DNA of 64,000 nt from Bifidobacterium moraviense (GTDB lineage: Bacteria > Actinomycetota > Actinomycetes > Actinomycetales > Bifidobacteriaceae), in assembly GCF_012932365.1 (NCBI RefSeq), contig NZ_JAAIIH010000001.1:62001-126000 (forward strand), read 5' to 3'. The notes under the pieces were generated by a model. It searched no databases. It was not told the DNA's origin and saw only the letters and a program-made list of their open reading frames with translations. Position numbers and translations under genes: made by a program. Positions 53,305-63,663 of this stretch are shown here, one piece after another; position 1 is the stretch's first letter, and every line of letters begins with the position of its first letter.

Positions 53305-53545
53305 CGTTCCCCGGCTGTCCTGAGCGCGTCGGCTTTCCTCCGGTCATCCTGAGTGTTCCGGTTTCCTCCGGTCATCCTGAGCGAGCTGGTTTTCCTCCGG
53401 TCATCCTGAGCGAGCGAAGCGAGTCGAAGGATCCTTGGACCAGTTCGTCGGTCAGTGGCGGAGATCCTTCGACTCCGCCCTTCGGGCTTCGCTCAGGATG
53501 ACGGGGAGGTGTCCGTCGCTTCGCTCAGGATGACGAGGAACAGGG
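53305..53545. repeat. Interspersed repeat cluster with tandem left ends
   Basis: Left ends TCATCCTGAG at 53344, 53372 and 53401 (28-29 base spacing) with a further decayed copy upstream lead into a full unit (53399-53500) ending in its inverse TTCGCTCAGGATGACGG, followed by another inverse copy near 53518-53537. An additional left end with the GTCGAAGGATCC core lies at 53597-53633. The 491-base gap 53241-53731 contains only these, plus a ribosome site for the next gene. Confidence 0.8.
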
Positions 53546-53731
53546 TTTTTGAGCTGCGCTTGACGGGCTGACTGGGCATGCCCGTTCCACTCGGTCATCC
53601 TGAGCGAGCGAAGCGAGTCGAAGGATCCTTGTGCAAGCGACGAAAAGTCCGCCGTGGCTTCTAGAGATTACGTCGAACGCGTGGCCGGCATCCGGTGACC
53701 GCCGGACCACGCCCCGGAAAGGAAGGAACGC

Positions 53732-54709
53732 ATGGGACAGTTCGGCATCGTGGTGGGCCAGCTCGTCGGATTCCTCATCATGCTCATGGTCGGCTACGGC
53801 TGCGTGCGCCTCAAGCTGTACGGCACCGTGGCGCTCAACGGCATGTGCGCGCTGCTGCTCAACGTGCTCATCCCCGTGCTGGTCTTCGCCAACGCCATGG
53901 ACGGCGCCACGCGTGCCGACCTCGCCGCCAACTGGGGCGTGATGCTGCTGACCGCGCTCATGTACGCGCTGCTTGCGCTCGTGTTCTTCGCGCTGGCGTG
54001 GGCGCTGCGGCTGAAGGGGGAGCGCGGGCGCATCTTCCAGGCGGCGTTGATCTTCGGCAACGCCGGGTTCCTCGGCATTCCGCTCATCATGGCGCTGTTC
54101 CCCGGCCATGGCGCGATCTACGTGGCGCTCATGTCGATCGTCGACCAGTCGATCCTGTGGACGTACGGCGTGTACCTGTGCGAGCCGATCCGCGGCGCAG
54201 CCGCATCGTCCGTCCGCCCGTCGGTCGGCATGCGCGCCGCCGGACTGCTGCGCCGGTTCGTCAACCCCGCGTTCATCGGCATCATGCTCGCGCTGGCGCT
54301 GATCCTCATGGGCGTGCGCGTCCCGGAGCTCGTGCTGTCGCCGCTGCACACGATCGGCGCGATGGCCACGCCGATGTCGCTCATCTACCTGGGCGGCCTG
54401 TTCGCCACCACGCGCTGGTGGAGCGTTCTGAGGCGCTACGAGCTCTACGTGGGGCTGACGGCCAAGATGATCCTGTTCCCGATCGGCCTGTACGCGCTGC
54501 TGACCATGACGCCGCTGGCGGGCGTGCTGCCCGTCACGCACGACATGACGGTCATGATCGCGATGATCGCGGGACTGCCCACGATGACCACGATCGCGAT
54601 GTTCTGCGGCCGGCGCGGCAACATGCCCGAATACGCCACCGGCTTCGTGCTGGTGAGCACGCTGTTCTCGCTCGTCTCGCTGGCCGTGGTGTCGTCCGTG
54701 ATCATGTGA
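53732..54709 (+). CDS. AEC family permease (auxin efflux carrier)
   Basis: A 325-residue membrane protein with about ten helices in two groups of five: LIMLMVGYGCVRLKL, LIPVLVFANAM and IFGNAGFLGIPLIMALFP in the first, NPAFIGIMLALALI and TPMSLIYLGGLFA in the second. The GN-GFLG-P sequence is the hallmark of AEC proteins, which carry malonate, malate or other organic acids. AAAGGAAGGAACGC precedes the ATG. No partner gene indicates the substrate. Confidence 0.88.
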   Translation: MGQFGIVVGQLVGFLIMLMVGYGCVRLKLYGTVALNGMCALLLNVLIPVLVFANAMDGATRADLAANWGVMLLTALMYALLALVFFALAWALRLKGERGRIFQAALIFGNAGFLGIPLIMALFPGHGAIYVALMSIVDQSILWTYGVYLCEPIRGAAASSVRPSVGMRAAGLLRRFVNPAFIGIMLALALILMGVRVPELVLSPLHTIGAMATPMSLIYLGGLFATTRWWSVLRRYELYVGLTAKMILFPIGLYALLTMTPLAGVLPVTHDMTVMIAMIAGLPTMTTIAMFCGRRGNMPEYATGFVLVSTLFSLVSLAVVSSVIM

Positions 54710-54732
54710 GCCGACGACCGCCGCGCGGCGCC

Positions 54733-54738
54733 TACACT
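54733..54738 (+). promoter_or_regulatory. Leaderless -10 box TACACT
   Basis: TACACT ends 8 nt before the ATG at 54747. Confidence 0.55.
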
Positions 54739-54746
54739 TGTGGTCC

Positions 54747-55244
54747 ATGACACAAGACACGACGCCCGCCATGCACATCCGCCGCGCCGAGGGGCGCGAC
54801 ATCCCCGAACTGCACCGCCTGCTGCGGCAGGTGGCCGACGTGCACCACGCCGGTCGTCCCGACCTGTTCCGGGCGAACGCCGTGAAGTACACGGACGCTG
54901 AGCTCGCCTCCATCGTCGCCGACGACGAGACTCCGGTGTTCGGCGCCTTCGCCGAGGACGACGCCACGCTCTACGGCTACGCGTTCTGCGTGTTCCAGCG
55001 CCACGCGGACAGCCACGTGCTCACCGACGTCGTCACGCTGTACGTCGACGACATCTGCGTGGACGAGGCGGCGCGCGGGCTCGGCGTCGGTTCCGCCGTG
55101 TACCGCCACGTGCTCGGTTTCGCCCGCGGAACCGGGTGCCACAACGTGACGCTCAACGTGTGGTCGTGCAATCCGGGCGCGCAGGCGTTCTACGAGGCGA
55201 TGGGGCTGAAGCCCTACCGCATCGGCATGGAGCAGGTGCTCTGA
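54747..55244 (+). CDS. GNAT family acetyltransferase
   Basis: A 165-residue acetyltransferase with IRRAEGRDIPELHRLLRQ at the start, DICVDEAARGLGVGSAVYRHVL as the acetyl-CoA loop and NPGAQAFYEAMGLKPYRIGME at the C-terminus, all usual for GNAT enzymes. Leaderless start by the TACACT box. It stands just upstream of eno but has its own promoter. Substrate unknown. Confidence 0.85.
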   Translation: MTQDTTPAMHIRRAEGRDIPELHRLLRQVADVHHAGRPDLFRANAVKYTDAELASIVADDETPVFGAFAEDDATLYGYAFCVFQRHADSHVLTDVVTLYVDDICVDEAARGLGVGSAVYRHVLGFARGTGCHNVTLNVWSCNPGAQAFYEAMGLKPYRIGMEQVL

Positions 55245-55369
55245 GGGCCGGAAGGACGTCCGGAGCGTCCACGAGGTGAACGCTCACGGTCGAAACGTCA
55301 GGAAACCCCCTTCCCTCGTCCAACAAACGCATTATCCTAGGTTCCGTTAGCACAACATACAGTTTGTAA

Positions 55370-56677
<1,308 letters not shown>

Positions 56678-56719
56678 GCCCGCATAGCGTCAGACCGTGA
56701 CCGGTCCGGCGCATAGCGC

Positions 56720-56757
56720 ATACCCGCCGCATCGCCTTCGTCGCATGCGGCGGGTAT
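56720..56757 (+). terminator. Strong terminator after eno
   Basis: A perfect 13-bp stem (56720-56732 with 56745-56757), 12-base loop, followed by TTTT. The TATTTT at the tail doubles as the possible -10 box of the divIC gene. Confidence 0.88.
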
Positions 56758-56767
56758 TTTCATGACC

Positions 56768-57301
56768 ATGGCAACTTCCCGGAAATCGCTTCCCTCGCGC
56801 ATCCCTTCGGGACCGATCGCGTTCTTCGTCTCGATCATCCTCGTGGTCGTCGGCACGATCCAACTGGTGTCGACCTTCCACACCTACGCGGTGAATCTGG
56901 CCGAACTCAACTCGCTGCGCAAGACCGAGGCATCCCTGAAGGAGAAGAACCAGGACCTGCAGAACGACATCGCCCGATGGTCCGACAACGAGTACGTGGC
57001 CGCGCAGGCGCGCGAACGCCTCGGATTCGTCTTCCCCGGCGAGCAGGCCATCCGCGTGCTGCACCCCGAGGCCGTGACCGGGCAGAGCGACGACTCCGCG
57101 CAGACCACCGAGACCACGCACGGCAGCGACCCGCTGCCGTGGTACAAGGAGCTCGCCTACGCCTTCGAACAGGCGGACCAGCAGGACGACCCGGCGCAGC
57201 TGCCCGACCAGAGCGCCTCGGCCGAGGCGTCCCCGAGCGACGCGGCATCGCCGGAACAGACCACACAGCCCACCGAATCATCCAAGGACAACCAGCAATG
57301 A
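56768..57301 (+). CDS. divIC: Septum formation initiator, DivIC/FtsB family
   Basis: A 177-residue bitopic cell-division protein. A TM helix (about 17-40) is followed by a coiled coil (LNSLRKTEASLKEKNQDLQND near 50-70) and the DivIC motif YVAAQARERLGFVFPGEQ. The last 80 residues are Gln/Ser/Pro-rich and disordered. It joins FtsL and FtsQ at the septum. ATG at 56768 fits a leaderless TATTTT 7 nt upstream; ATG at 56762 is an alternative. The stop overlaps the next start in ATGA. Confidence 0.9.
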   Translation: MATSRKSLPSRIPSGPIAFFVSIILVVVGTIQLVSTFHTYAVNLAELNSLRKTEASLKEKNQDLQNDIARWSDNEYVAAQARERLGFVFPGEQAIRVLHPEAVTGQSDDSAQTTETTHGSDPLPWYKELAYAFEQADQQDDPAQLPDQSASAEASPSDAASPEQTTQPTESSKDNQQ

Positions 57302-57909
57302 CACCTACCGACACCGCGTTCGTCACCGATCTGGCCGCAAGGCTCATCGCCGAGGGCGCCGACGACGGCGACATCGCCACCGTCCAGTCGCAGCTCGGAC
57401 GCTACCCGCGCGGCATGGTGGCCGTGGGCGCGCGCTGCGTATGCGGCAACCCGCTCGCGGTGGTCACCCGCCCGATGCTGCCCGGCGGCATCCCGTTCCC
57501 CACGTCCTGCTACCTGACCGGTCCCGAGGTGGTCAAGGCCGTCTCCCACGTTGAGGCGGAGGGACACATGCCCGAATACACCGATCTCGTGGAGCATGAC
57601 GCCGACGCGAAGGCCGCCTACGAGCGGGCCCACGAGATGTATCTGGGCTTCCGCCATGCGCTCGCCACGGCGCTCGGCGACGATGAGAGCCACATCGAGG
57701 GCATCAGTGCGGGCGGCATGCCGGTGCGCGTCAAGTGCCTGCACGCCCTGGTGGCGCAGTCCCTGGTGATGGGGCCCGGCGTCAATCTGGTGGGCGACAT
57801 GGTGCTCGAGCGCATCCGCCACGAGTTCGACCCCGCGGTGTGCCGCTGCGGGCGCACGGCGGACGACGGCGCGGCGACCGACGAGAACAGGGAAGGGAAG
57901 ACGCGATGA
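57298..57909 (+). CDS. DUF501 family protein
   Basis: A 203-residue protein of the DUF501 family, widespread in actinobacteria between divIC and ppx. QLGRYPRGMVAVGARCVCGNPLAVVTRP and FPTSCYLTGP are the family core; cysteines in CVCGN and CRCG could bind metal. No catalytic role is known. The start overlaps the divIC stop and the stop overlaps the next start (ATGA), so all three genes are translationally coupled. Confidence 0.92.
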   Translation: MTPTDTAFVTDLAARLIAEGADDGDIATVQSQLGRYPRGMVAVGARCVCGNPLAVVTRPMLPGGIPFPTSCYLTGPEVVKAVSHVEAEGHMPEYTDLVEHDADAKAAYERAHEMYLGFRHALATALGDDESHIEGISAGGMPVRVKCLHALVAQSLVMGPGVNLVGDMVLERIRHEFDPAVCRCGRTADDGAATDENREGKTR

Positions 57910-58925
57910 GCGGATCCGTGACCGTCGCGGGCATCGACTGCGGCACCAACTCCATTCGACTGAAGATCTCCCGCGTGGACGAGCGCGGCTACGTGGACGT
58001 GCTGCCGCGCGTGCTGCGCGTCATCCGCCTCGGACAGGACGTGGACAAGACCCATCGCTTCGCCAACGAGGCGCTGGAACGCGCCTACGCCGCCGCGCGC
58101 GAATTCGCCGCGCTGCTGGAGGAGCACCACGTGGACGGGCTGCGCTTCGTGGCCACGTCCGCCACGCGCGACGCCGCCAACCGCGAGGAGTTCGAGGACG
58201 GCATCGAGCGCATCCTCGGCGTGCGCCCCGAGGTCATTCCCGGCACCGAGGAGGCACGTCTGAGCTTCCTGGGCGCCACCAGCGTGCTCGGTCCCGAACA
58301 GGACGGCGTCATGCCGGCTCCGCCGTATCTGGTGGTCGATCTGGGCGGCGGCTCCACCGAGCTCGTGCTGGGCGGCGACGGCGTGGAGACGCCCGCCGAC
58401 GAGGTGACCCACGCGTTCTCCATGAACATCGGCTCCGTGCGCATGACCGAACGCCATCTGCCGGACGATCCGCCCACCGAGGAGCAGATCGCCGAGGCGG
58501 TCGCGGACATCGACGAGCACATCGACGAGGCGTTCCGCACCGTCCCCGCCGAGCGCACCGGCACGATCATCGGCGTCTCCGGCACCGTCACCACCATGAC
58601 GGCCCTGCTCATGGGGCTGCCGGAGTACGACCACACGGCCGTGGACGGCCGCCGCGTGTCCATCGAGGAGATCACGCGCGTCGACGACCGCTTCACCCGC
58701 ATGACGCGCGAGGAGCGCCGCACCTACCGGACCATCCACCCCGGCCGCATCGACGTGGTCGGCGGCGGCGCGCTGGTCTGGAACCGCGTGCTCGCCAGGG
58801 TGGCCGACGCCGCCAACCGCGCGCAGGGCCGTACGGTCATCGACTCGTACGTGGCCAGCGAGCATGGGCTGCTCGACGGCATCGTGCTCGACTACGGCCG
58901 TCGGCTGCTCGCCTCGCAGGCGTAG
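57906..58925 (+). CDS. ppx: Exopolyphosphatase / pppGpp phosphohydrolase
   Basis: A 339-residue Ppx/GppA ASKHA phosphatase. GIDCGTNSIRLKI near residues 8-20 is the phosphate-1 loop, VDLGGGSTEL near 145 the phosphate-2 loop, and GVSGTVTTMTAL near 225. It lacks the C-terminal HD-like domain, so it is the short actinobacterial form. Last gene of the divIC-DUF501-ppx unit. Confidence 0.95.
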   Translation: MSGSVTVAGIDCGTNSIRLKISRVDERGYVDVLPRVLRVIRLGQDVDKTHRFANEALERAYAAAREFAALLEEHHVDGLRFVATSATRDAANREEFEDGIERILGVRPEVIPGTEEARLSFLGATSVLGPEQDGVMPAPPYLVVDLGGGSTELVLGGDGVETPADEVTHAFSMNIGSVRMTERHLPDDPPTEEQIAEAVADIDEHIDEAFRTVPAERTGTIIGVSGTVTTMTALLMGLPEYDHTAVDGRRVSIEEITRVDDRFTRMTREERRTYRTIHPGRIDVVGGGALVWNRVLARVADAANRAQGRTVIDSYVASEHGLLDGIVLDYGRRLLASQA

Positions 58926-59018
58926 CCGCGCGCGGTTCCGCCGCGTTCGTGGCATACTTGCCAAGTGCATGATGCGCGTCCCCGCGGTTCCGCGGAATCC
59001 GCCGGGAACGCGCCTCAG

Positions 59019-59097
59019 GCCCCCGTGGCGGAATGGTAGACGCAGTGGACTTAAAATCCATCGCTTCGGCATGCGGGTTCGAGTCCCGCCGGGGGCA
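59019..59097 (+). tRNA. tRNA-Leu (anticodon TAA)
   Basis: Acceptor stem GCCCCCG (59019-59025) pairs with CGGGGGC (59090-59096), discriminator A. The anticodon loop is CTTAAAA, giving TAA for UUA/UUG codons. The T-arm is GCGGG-TTCGAGT-CCCGC. The variable arm is the short hairpin CGCTTCGGCAT. CCA is not encoded. Total 79 nt. Confidence 0.95.
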
Positions 59098-59217
59098 CCG
59101 TTCCACATCGGACGTCGAACGCCGGACTTCGACGTCTGTGGTTTACACGGCGTTTCTATACTGGGCGGCTAGCGCGGGGCGCAGGGTCCGGCGATTGCGA
59201 GGCAAGGAGAGGCAGGC

Positions 59218-59814
59218 ATGTCCGCCAGAACATCCGCAAACAGCGAACAAGACCGGCGTGCAGGCGGCGTGACGGACGACGAGATCCCGGGCGGTCTGCC
59301 CAGTCTGCTGGTGCAGGGCGTGACGGCCGCCGCCGTCGCCTGCGTGGGCGAGTTCGTCTGCGCGCCCGTGTACGCGTCGATGGCGCATCTGGCGGTGGTG
59401 CCGTGGGCGATGGTCGCCTGTCTGCTGGCCGTGGCGTACACGTACGTCGTGGGGTTCGCGCTGCTGTGGGCCGCGCAGTCGCTGTCGCACGGGGTGCGCG
59501 ACGCCAGGGCGCTGCCGTTCGTGTACGGGGGAGTGGGACTGTTCGGATTCGGCGCGTGGGGCGTGTTCGTGCTGCCCGCGATGGTCGACTCCTTCGCGCA
59601 GCCGCAGGGACTCGCCGCGATGACGACGGCGCAGACGGTGGCCGCGGGCTTCAACTGCGCGGTCATCGGATTCGTGGCGTTCTTCCTGGCGAAGCTCGCG
59701 CATCCGAGGCTCGCCCGCCGGCGCGGCGCGGTGTTCGCGATCGGCGCGCTGACCCTCGCGGCCGCGGCGTTGGGCGTCTTCTATCTGACGCGCATGTACG
59801 GCGTGCTGTACTGA
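59218..59814 (+). CDS. Hypothetical membrane protein with four to six TM helices
   Basis: A 198-residue protein with five hydrophobic segments from about residue 28 to 190, preceded by an acidic, hydrophilic N-terminus. No family recognised. AAGGAGAGG lies nine bases before the ATG. A TATACT box (59157-59162) is upstream. It follows the tRNA by 120 bases. Confidence 0.72.
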   Translation: MSARTSANSEQDRRAGGVTDDEIPGGLPSLLVQGVTAAAVACVGEFVCAPVYASMAHLAVVPWAMVACLLAVAYTYVVGFALLWAAQSLSHGVRDARALPFVYGGVGLFGFGAWGVFVLPAMVDSFAQPQGLAAMTTAQTVAAGFNCAVIGFVAFFLAKLAHPRLARRRGAVFAIGALTLAAAALGVFYLTRMYGVLY

Positions 59815-59896
59815 TTCGGCGCGGCGGGACATCGCTTGAAGAAATCGCCGTCGGCGGCTAGGCTGGGGCGATACTGACATCAGCAAGGAGACATCA

Positions 59897-60307
59897 ATGG
59901 CTGAAACGAACATGCCTCAGGTGAACGCCGAGTTCGGCGCCACCCCCGTCATCGAATTCCCGTCCGACGCCGCTCCGGCCGGTCTCAAGGCCGTCGAGCT
60001 GGTGGAGGGCGACGGCCCCATGGTCCGCCGCGGCGACACCGTGACCGTGAACTACCACGGCGTGGTGTGGGGCGGCGACAAGCCGTTCGATTCGAGCTTC
60101 GAGCGCCATCAGCCGGCCAGCTTCGGCATCGGCGTGGGCCAGGTCATCAGGGGCTGGGACCAGACGGTGCCCGGCCACAACGTCGGCTCGCGTCTGGTGG
60201 TGTCCATTCCGCCGGAGTACGGCTACGGCTCGCGCGGCGTGCCGCAGGCCGGCATCGGCGGCGACGACACGCTGGTCTTCGTGATCGACATCATCTCCAC
60301 CCGCTGA
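59897..60307 (+). CDS. FKBP-type peptidyl-prolyl isomerase
   Basis: A 136-residue cytoplasmic FKBP. GDTVTVNYHGVVWGGDKPFDSSFERHQP-type core with the active-site residues Tyr, Asp and Phe (YHG, FDSS), GVGQVIRGWDQ and IPPEYGYGSRG are all present. No signal peptide. AAGGAG precedes the ATG. It is followed by a terminator before greA. Confidence 0.95.
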   Translation: MAETNMPQVNAEFGATPVIEFPSDAAPAGLKAVELVEGDGPMVRRGDTVTVNYHGVVWGGDKPFDSSFERHQPASFGIGVGQVIRGWDQTVPGHNVGSRLVVSIPPEYGYGSRGVPQAGIGGDDTLVFVIDIISTR

Positions 60308-60323
60308 GACCCATCACGTCGTC

Positions 60324-60352
60324 AGGCGCCGGAACGTACGCGTCCGGCGCCT
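60324..60352 (+). terminator. Terminator between the FKBP gene and greA
   Basis: A 10-bp perfect stem (60324-60333 with 60343-60352), followed by TTTG. Confidence 0.75.
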
Positions 60353-60438
60353 TTTGCGATGGCGCGGGGCGTCGCGCCGTCGCGTCATCCGGCATCCGCG
60401 TACATCCGTGCATCATCCGTACATCGAAGGGAACGCAT

Positions 60439-60921
60439 ATGGCAGAGGAAAAGATCGTCCTGCTCACGCAGGAAGCCTACGACAAGCTCAAGCAGGAGCT
60501 CGCATGGCGCGAGGGCGAGTACCGCGACGAGATCACCGAGCGCATCGCGGCGGCGCGCGCCGAGGGCGACTTGTCCGAGAACGGCGGCTATCAGGCCGCG
60601 CGTGAGGCACAGAGCAAGAACGAGGGCCGCATCAACGAGCTGACCGTCAAGCTGCGCAACGCCAAGATCATGCAGGCCCCCAAGGCCGGCACCGTGGGCA
60701 ACGGCTCCGTGGTCACCATCGTGCTCGCCGGACGCGAGAAGACCTACGTGCTCGGCTCGCGCGACATCGCCGTGGCCACCGAACATGAGGTCATCAGCCC
60801 GGAGTCGCCGATCGGCGCCGCCATCACCGGCGCGCACGCGGGCGACGAGGTGTCCTACAAGGCGCCCAACGGCCGTGAGATCACCGTGACGATCAAGGAG
60901 GCCAAGCCGCTGGAGGCCTGA
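60439..60921 (+). CDS. greA: Transcription elongation factor GreA
   Basis: A 160-residue GreA. The N-terminal coiled coil (YDKLKQELAWREGEYRDEI) carries the tip acidic pair (EGDLSENGGYQAAR), and the C-terminal FKBP-like domain follows. It rescues backtracked RNA polymerase by stimulating transcript cleavage. GAAGGGA precedes the ATG at 60439. The length and motif order are normal. Confidence 0.97.
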   Translation: MAEEKIVLLTQEAYDKLKQELAWREGEYRDEITERIAAARAEGDLSENGGYQAAREAQSKNEGRINELTVKLRNAKIMQAPKAGTVGNGSVVTIVLAGREKTYVLGSRDIAVATEHEVISPESPIGAAITGAHAGDEVSYKAPNGREITVTIKEAKPLEA

Positions 60922-60949
60922 GCGCCGCAGCGGCCGTGACGGCCCCGTA

Positions 60950-61002
60950 CGTATGCGAATGGCGGACGACCCCGTTTCGGAGTCGTCCGCCATTCGCATA
61001 CG
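60950..61002. terminator. Bidirectional terminator, 21-bp perfect stem
   Basis: Arms 60950-60970 and 60982-61002 pair perfectly around an 11-base loop between the convergent greA and hemolysin III genes. Confidence 0.8.
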
Positions 61003-61048
61003 CACGGGGGCATCCGGGGCCGTGCCGCCGTGCGTCCACGGCCCCGCG

Positions 61049-61933
61049 TCACCACAGGTGCACGATCACCATGTAGATCGCCACCATGTGGCACGCGTAC
61101 CCGGCCACGGTGCCCACATGGAAGATCTCGTGGAACCCGAAGACGCGCGGCCACGGGTCCGGCCTGCGCAGTGCGTAGACGATCGCGCCGGCGATGTAGC
61201 AGGCGCCTCCGGACGCCAGCAGGATCACCACGGCGGGCCCCGCCGCGGGGGAGACCCAGAACAGGCTCATGAAGGCCACGCCGGAGACGCCGAACACGAC
61301 GTACGTGAGGGTGTACAGCCAGCGCGGCGCGTTGATCCAGATGACGTGGATGACGAGCGCCACGGCGGTGCACGCCCACATGCCCCCGACGATGAGGTTG
61401 CGCCAGAACGGCTGCAGCGCGAACGAGACCGGCGTGTACGTGCCCGCGATGAGCAGGAAGATGTTCATGTGGTCGATGCGGCGCAGCACGTCCGTGACGC
61501 GGGGGCTCCAGTCGCCCAGATGATAGGCGGCTGAGTTGCCGAACAGCACCAGCGAGCAGGTCATGAACACCGCGCACGCCCACTTGAGCGAGGCGAAGGG
61601 CGCGAGGCAGATGAGCACGATGCCCGCGGCGAGGGACAGCGGCGCGGCGACGGCGTGGATCCATCCGCGCAGCAGCGGCTTGGGGCGTCCGTGCACGTCG
61701 AGACGCACCTTGCGCTCCACTTCGGCCGGGGCGATGCCCTCGATGCGCGCCGCGCGCGCCTCCGCCTTGGCGATGACCCTGCTGGCCTTCTCCTCGGCCC
61801 TGAGCCGGATCGATTCGGCCTTCGCCTGCGCGCCCACGCGCACCGCGTCCGCCTTGGCCTGCAGATGCTCCTCGCGGGCCCTGATGACGGCCTGCCGTTT
61901 CGCTTCGATCTCGGCCGTGCTGCGTGTCGCCAT
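61049..61933 (-). CDS. Hemolysin III / PAQR family membrane protein with coiled-coil N-terminus
   Basis: A 294-residue protein. After an Ala/Arg/Glu/Lys-rich coiled coil (about 5-75) come seven TM helices of the hemolysin III/YqfA type. The zinc site residues are in NSAAYHLGDW and HEIFHVGTVAGYACH. The coiled coil is not part of the standard family. ATG at 61933 has GGGAGCGGC upstream; a TTG at 61951 is a less likely start. Despite the name, most members have no proven haemolytic activity. Confidence 0.9.
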   Translation of the reverse strand: MATRSTAEIEAKRQAVIRAREEHLQAKADAVRVGAQAKAESIRLRAEEKASRVIAKAEARAARIEGIAPAEVERKVRLDVHGRPKPLLRGWIHAVAAPLSLAAGIVLICLAPFASLKWACAVFMTCSLVLFGNSAAYHLGDWSPRVTDVLRRIDHMNIFLLIAGTYTPVSFALQPFWRNLIVGGMWACTAVALVIHVIWINAPRWLYTLTYVVFGVSGVAFMSLFWVSPAAGPAVVILLASGGACYIAGAIVYALRRPDPWPRVFGFHEIFHVGTVAGYACHMVAIYMVIVHLW

Positions 61934-62049
61934 GCCGCTCCCATCACTCAAACCTACGCCTGCGTAACCTACGATAGCGTAACTTCGCGCCGCAGTGAAG
62001 CGGAGACCCGCCGGAATCCGCGGCGTCGCCGCCGATACGGGCCGTCACC

Positions 62050-62055
62050 TACACT
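62050..62055 (+). promoter_or_regulatory. Leaderless -10 box TACACT of pdtaS
   Basis: TACACT ends 7 nt before the ATG at 62063, with no Shine-Dalgarno. Confidence 0.55.
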
Positions 62056-62062
62056 ATGGACC

Positions 62063-63550
62063 ATGGCTGATTTCACGCACATCCTTGCGACACGACCCGA
62101 TCTGACCGACGACGACCGCGAATGGCTGCACCATCTCGTGGGGGACTGGCAGGTGATCGCGGACCTGAGCTTCGCCGACCTCATGCTGCTGCTGCAGGAC
62201 GGAGACGGCAACTACGTGGTGGCCGAGCAGTGCCGCCCCTCCACCGTGATGTCGCTGCGCTTCGACGACGTGGTGGGACGCGGCGCGCCGGACGAATCGG
62301 TCCCCGAGCTCGACCAGGCCATGCGCTCGGAGGGCGTGTTCCGCTCCACCCGCCTGCGCACCCAGGGCCGCAACACCATCTGCGACGTGTACGCCCCCGT
62401 GCGCCACAACGGCAAGACGCTGGGACTGGTGGTGCGCGAGACCAACATGGCGACGCGCGAATCCAACGGGCGCTACGAGTCCGAGAGCATCAAGGCAGGC
62501 AAGCAGCTGTTCGAGATGATCCCCCGCGGCCAGTTCCCCTACAAGGACTCGGTGCTCAACCAGCGCCACAACGCGCGCGTGGCGGATGGCTTCATCATCC
62601 TCAACGCCGACGGCATCGTGCGCTACGCGTCGCCGAACGCCATCAGCTGCTTCCGCCGCCTCGGCTCGGTCCAGGTGATGCAGGGACAGTACCTGTCCGA
62701 GATCGGCACGGCGCTGCTGCACCAGAACGATCCGGTGCCCGAGACGCTGCCGCTCGTGCTCACCGCCAAGGCGCCGGTCGACTCCGAGCTCAACGCCAAC
62801 CGCTCCGCCGTGTCGCTGCGCTCGCTGCCGCTGTACGACGCGAAGGGACGCGTGGGCGGCATCGTGCTGTGCCGCGATGTCACCGAGCTGCGTCGCCGCG
62901 AGAAGGAGCTGCAGACCAAGGATGCCACGATCTCCGAGATCCACCATCGCGTGAAGAACAACCTGCAGGCCGTTTCGGCGCTGCTTCGCCTGCAGGCGCG
63001 CCGCACCAAGAACGAGGAGGTCAAGAAGGAGCTGGGGGAGGCCCAGCGTCGCGTCCAGACTATCGCCGTGCTGCACGAGGGTCTGAGCCAGAGCGCCGAT
63101 GAGGTCGTCGACTTCGACAAGGTCATCGCGAACCTGCTGCGTCTGAGCGTCGACCTTGCCGTGGCCAAGGACCAGCACATCGACATCAACTTCATGGGCA
63201 AGTTCGGCATGATGCCGGCGCAGGACGCCACGCCGCTGAGCCTCGTGCTCACCGAGCTGGTGACCAACTCCATCGAGCATGGCTTCGAGGGCCGCAAGGA
63301 GGGCCATGTGACCATTTCGGTGGGCCGTGGCGGCAATACGCTCAATGTGGTGGTCGAGGACGACGGCAACGGCCTCAACGCCGAATCGCACGAGGGCATG
63401 GCTCGCTCGTCCGGCTCCGGTCTGGGCACGCAGATCATCAACACGTTCGTGACCAACGACTTCGGCGGTACCGTGCGCTGGGAGCCGCGGCGCGAAGGCG
63501 GCACGCGCGTCATCCTCGACATGAAGCTTCGCGCGGCGCAGGAGCAGTAG
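62063..63550 (+). CDS. pdtaS: PdtaS-type sensor histidine kinase
   Basis: A 495-residue soluble kinase. A GAF-like sensor (about 1-160), a PAS domain (about 165-290), a HisKA_2 H-box IHHRVKNNLQAVSALL near 300 and an ATPase with LTELVTNSIEHGF and VEDDGNGLN near 400-435. This matches actinobacterial PdtaS, whose partner PdtaR is an ANTAR RNA-binding regulator; no PdtaR gene is in the window, so it is orphan here. The start is leaderless. Confidence 0.92.
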   Translation: MADFTHILATRPDLTDDDREWLHHLVGDWQVIADLSFADLMLLLQDGDGNYVVAEQCRPSTVMSLRFDDVVGRGAPDESVPELDQAMRSEGVFRSTRLRTQGRNTICDVYAPVRHNGKTLGLVVRETNMATRESNGRYESESIKAGKQLFEMIPRGQFPYKDSVLNQRHNARVADGFIILNADGIVRYASPNAISCFRRLGSVQVMQGQYLSEIGTALLHQNDPVPETLPLVLTAKAPVDSELNANRSAVSLRSLPLYDAKGRVGGIVLCRDVTELRRREKELQTKDATISEIHHRVKNNLQAVSALLRLQARRTKNEEVKKELGEAQRRVQTIAVLHEGLSQSADEVVDFDKVIANLLRLSVDLAVAKDQHIDINFMGKFGMMPAQDATPLSLVLTELVTNSIEHGFEGRKEGHVTISVGRGGNTLNVVVEDDGNGLNAESHEGMARSSGSGLGTQIINTFVTNDFGGTVRWEPRREGGTRVILDMKLRAAQEQ

Positions 63551-63569
63551 GGCTCTCCGCGGAGGCCCG

Positions 63570-63618
63570 ATACGGAGGAAGGCTCCGGGGGCATTGTCCC
63601 CGGAGCCTTCCTCCGTAT
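63570..63618. terminator. Bidirectional terminator, 21-bp perfect stem
   Basis: Arms 63570-63590 and 63598-63618 pair perfectly around a 7-base loop. It lies between the convergent pdtaS and whiB genes. Confidence 0.85.
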
Positions 63619-63663
63619 GTCCTGACGATGTCGGGCATCACCGGCACCGTCCGATCGTCCGTC

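Noticed and set aside
49692-53375. A 1227-codon open frame antisense to mfd, and similar long antisense frames (1131-2573, 42683-46645)
   Set aside because: They mirror the real genes' third-position GC bias, have His/Gly/Arg/Val-rich low-complexity translations and no family motifs. Shadows of mfd, the ABC permease and the UPF0182 gene.
59101-59217. A further tRNA after tRNA-Leu
   Set aside because: No second cloverleaf; only a TATACT promoter box is visible.
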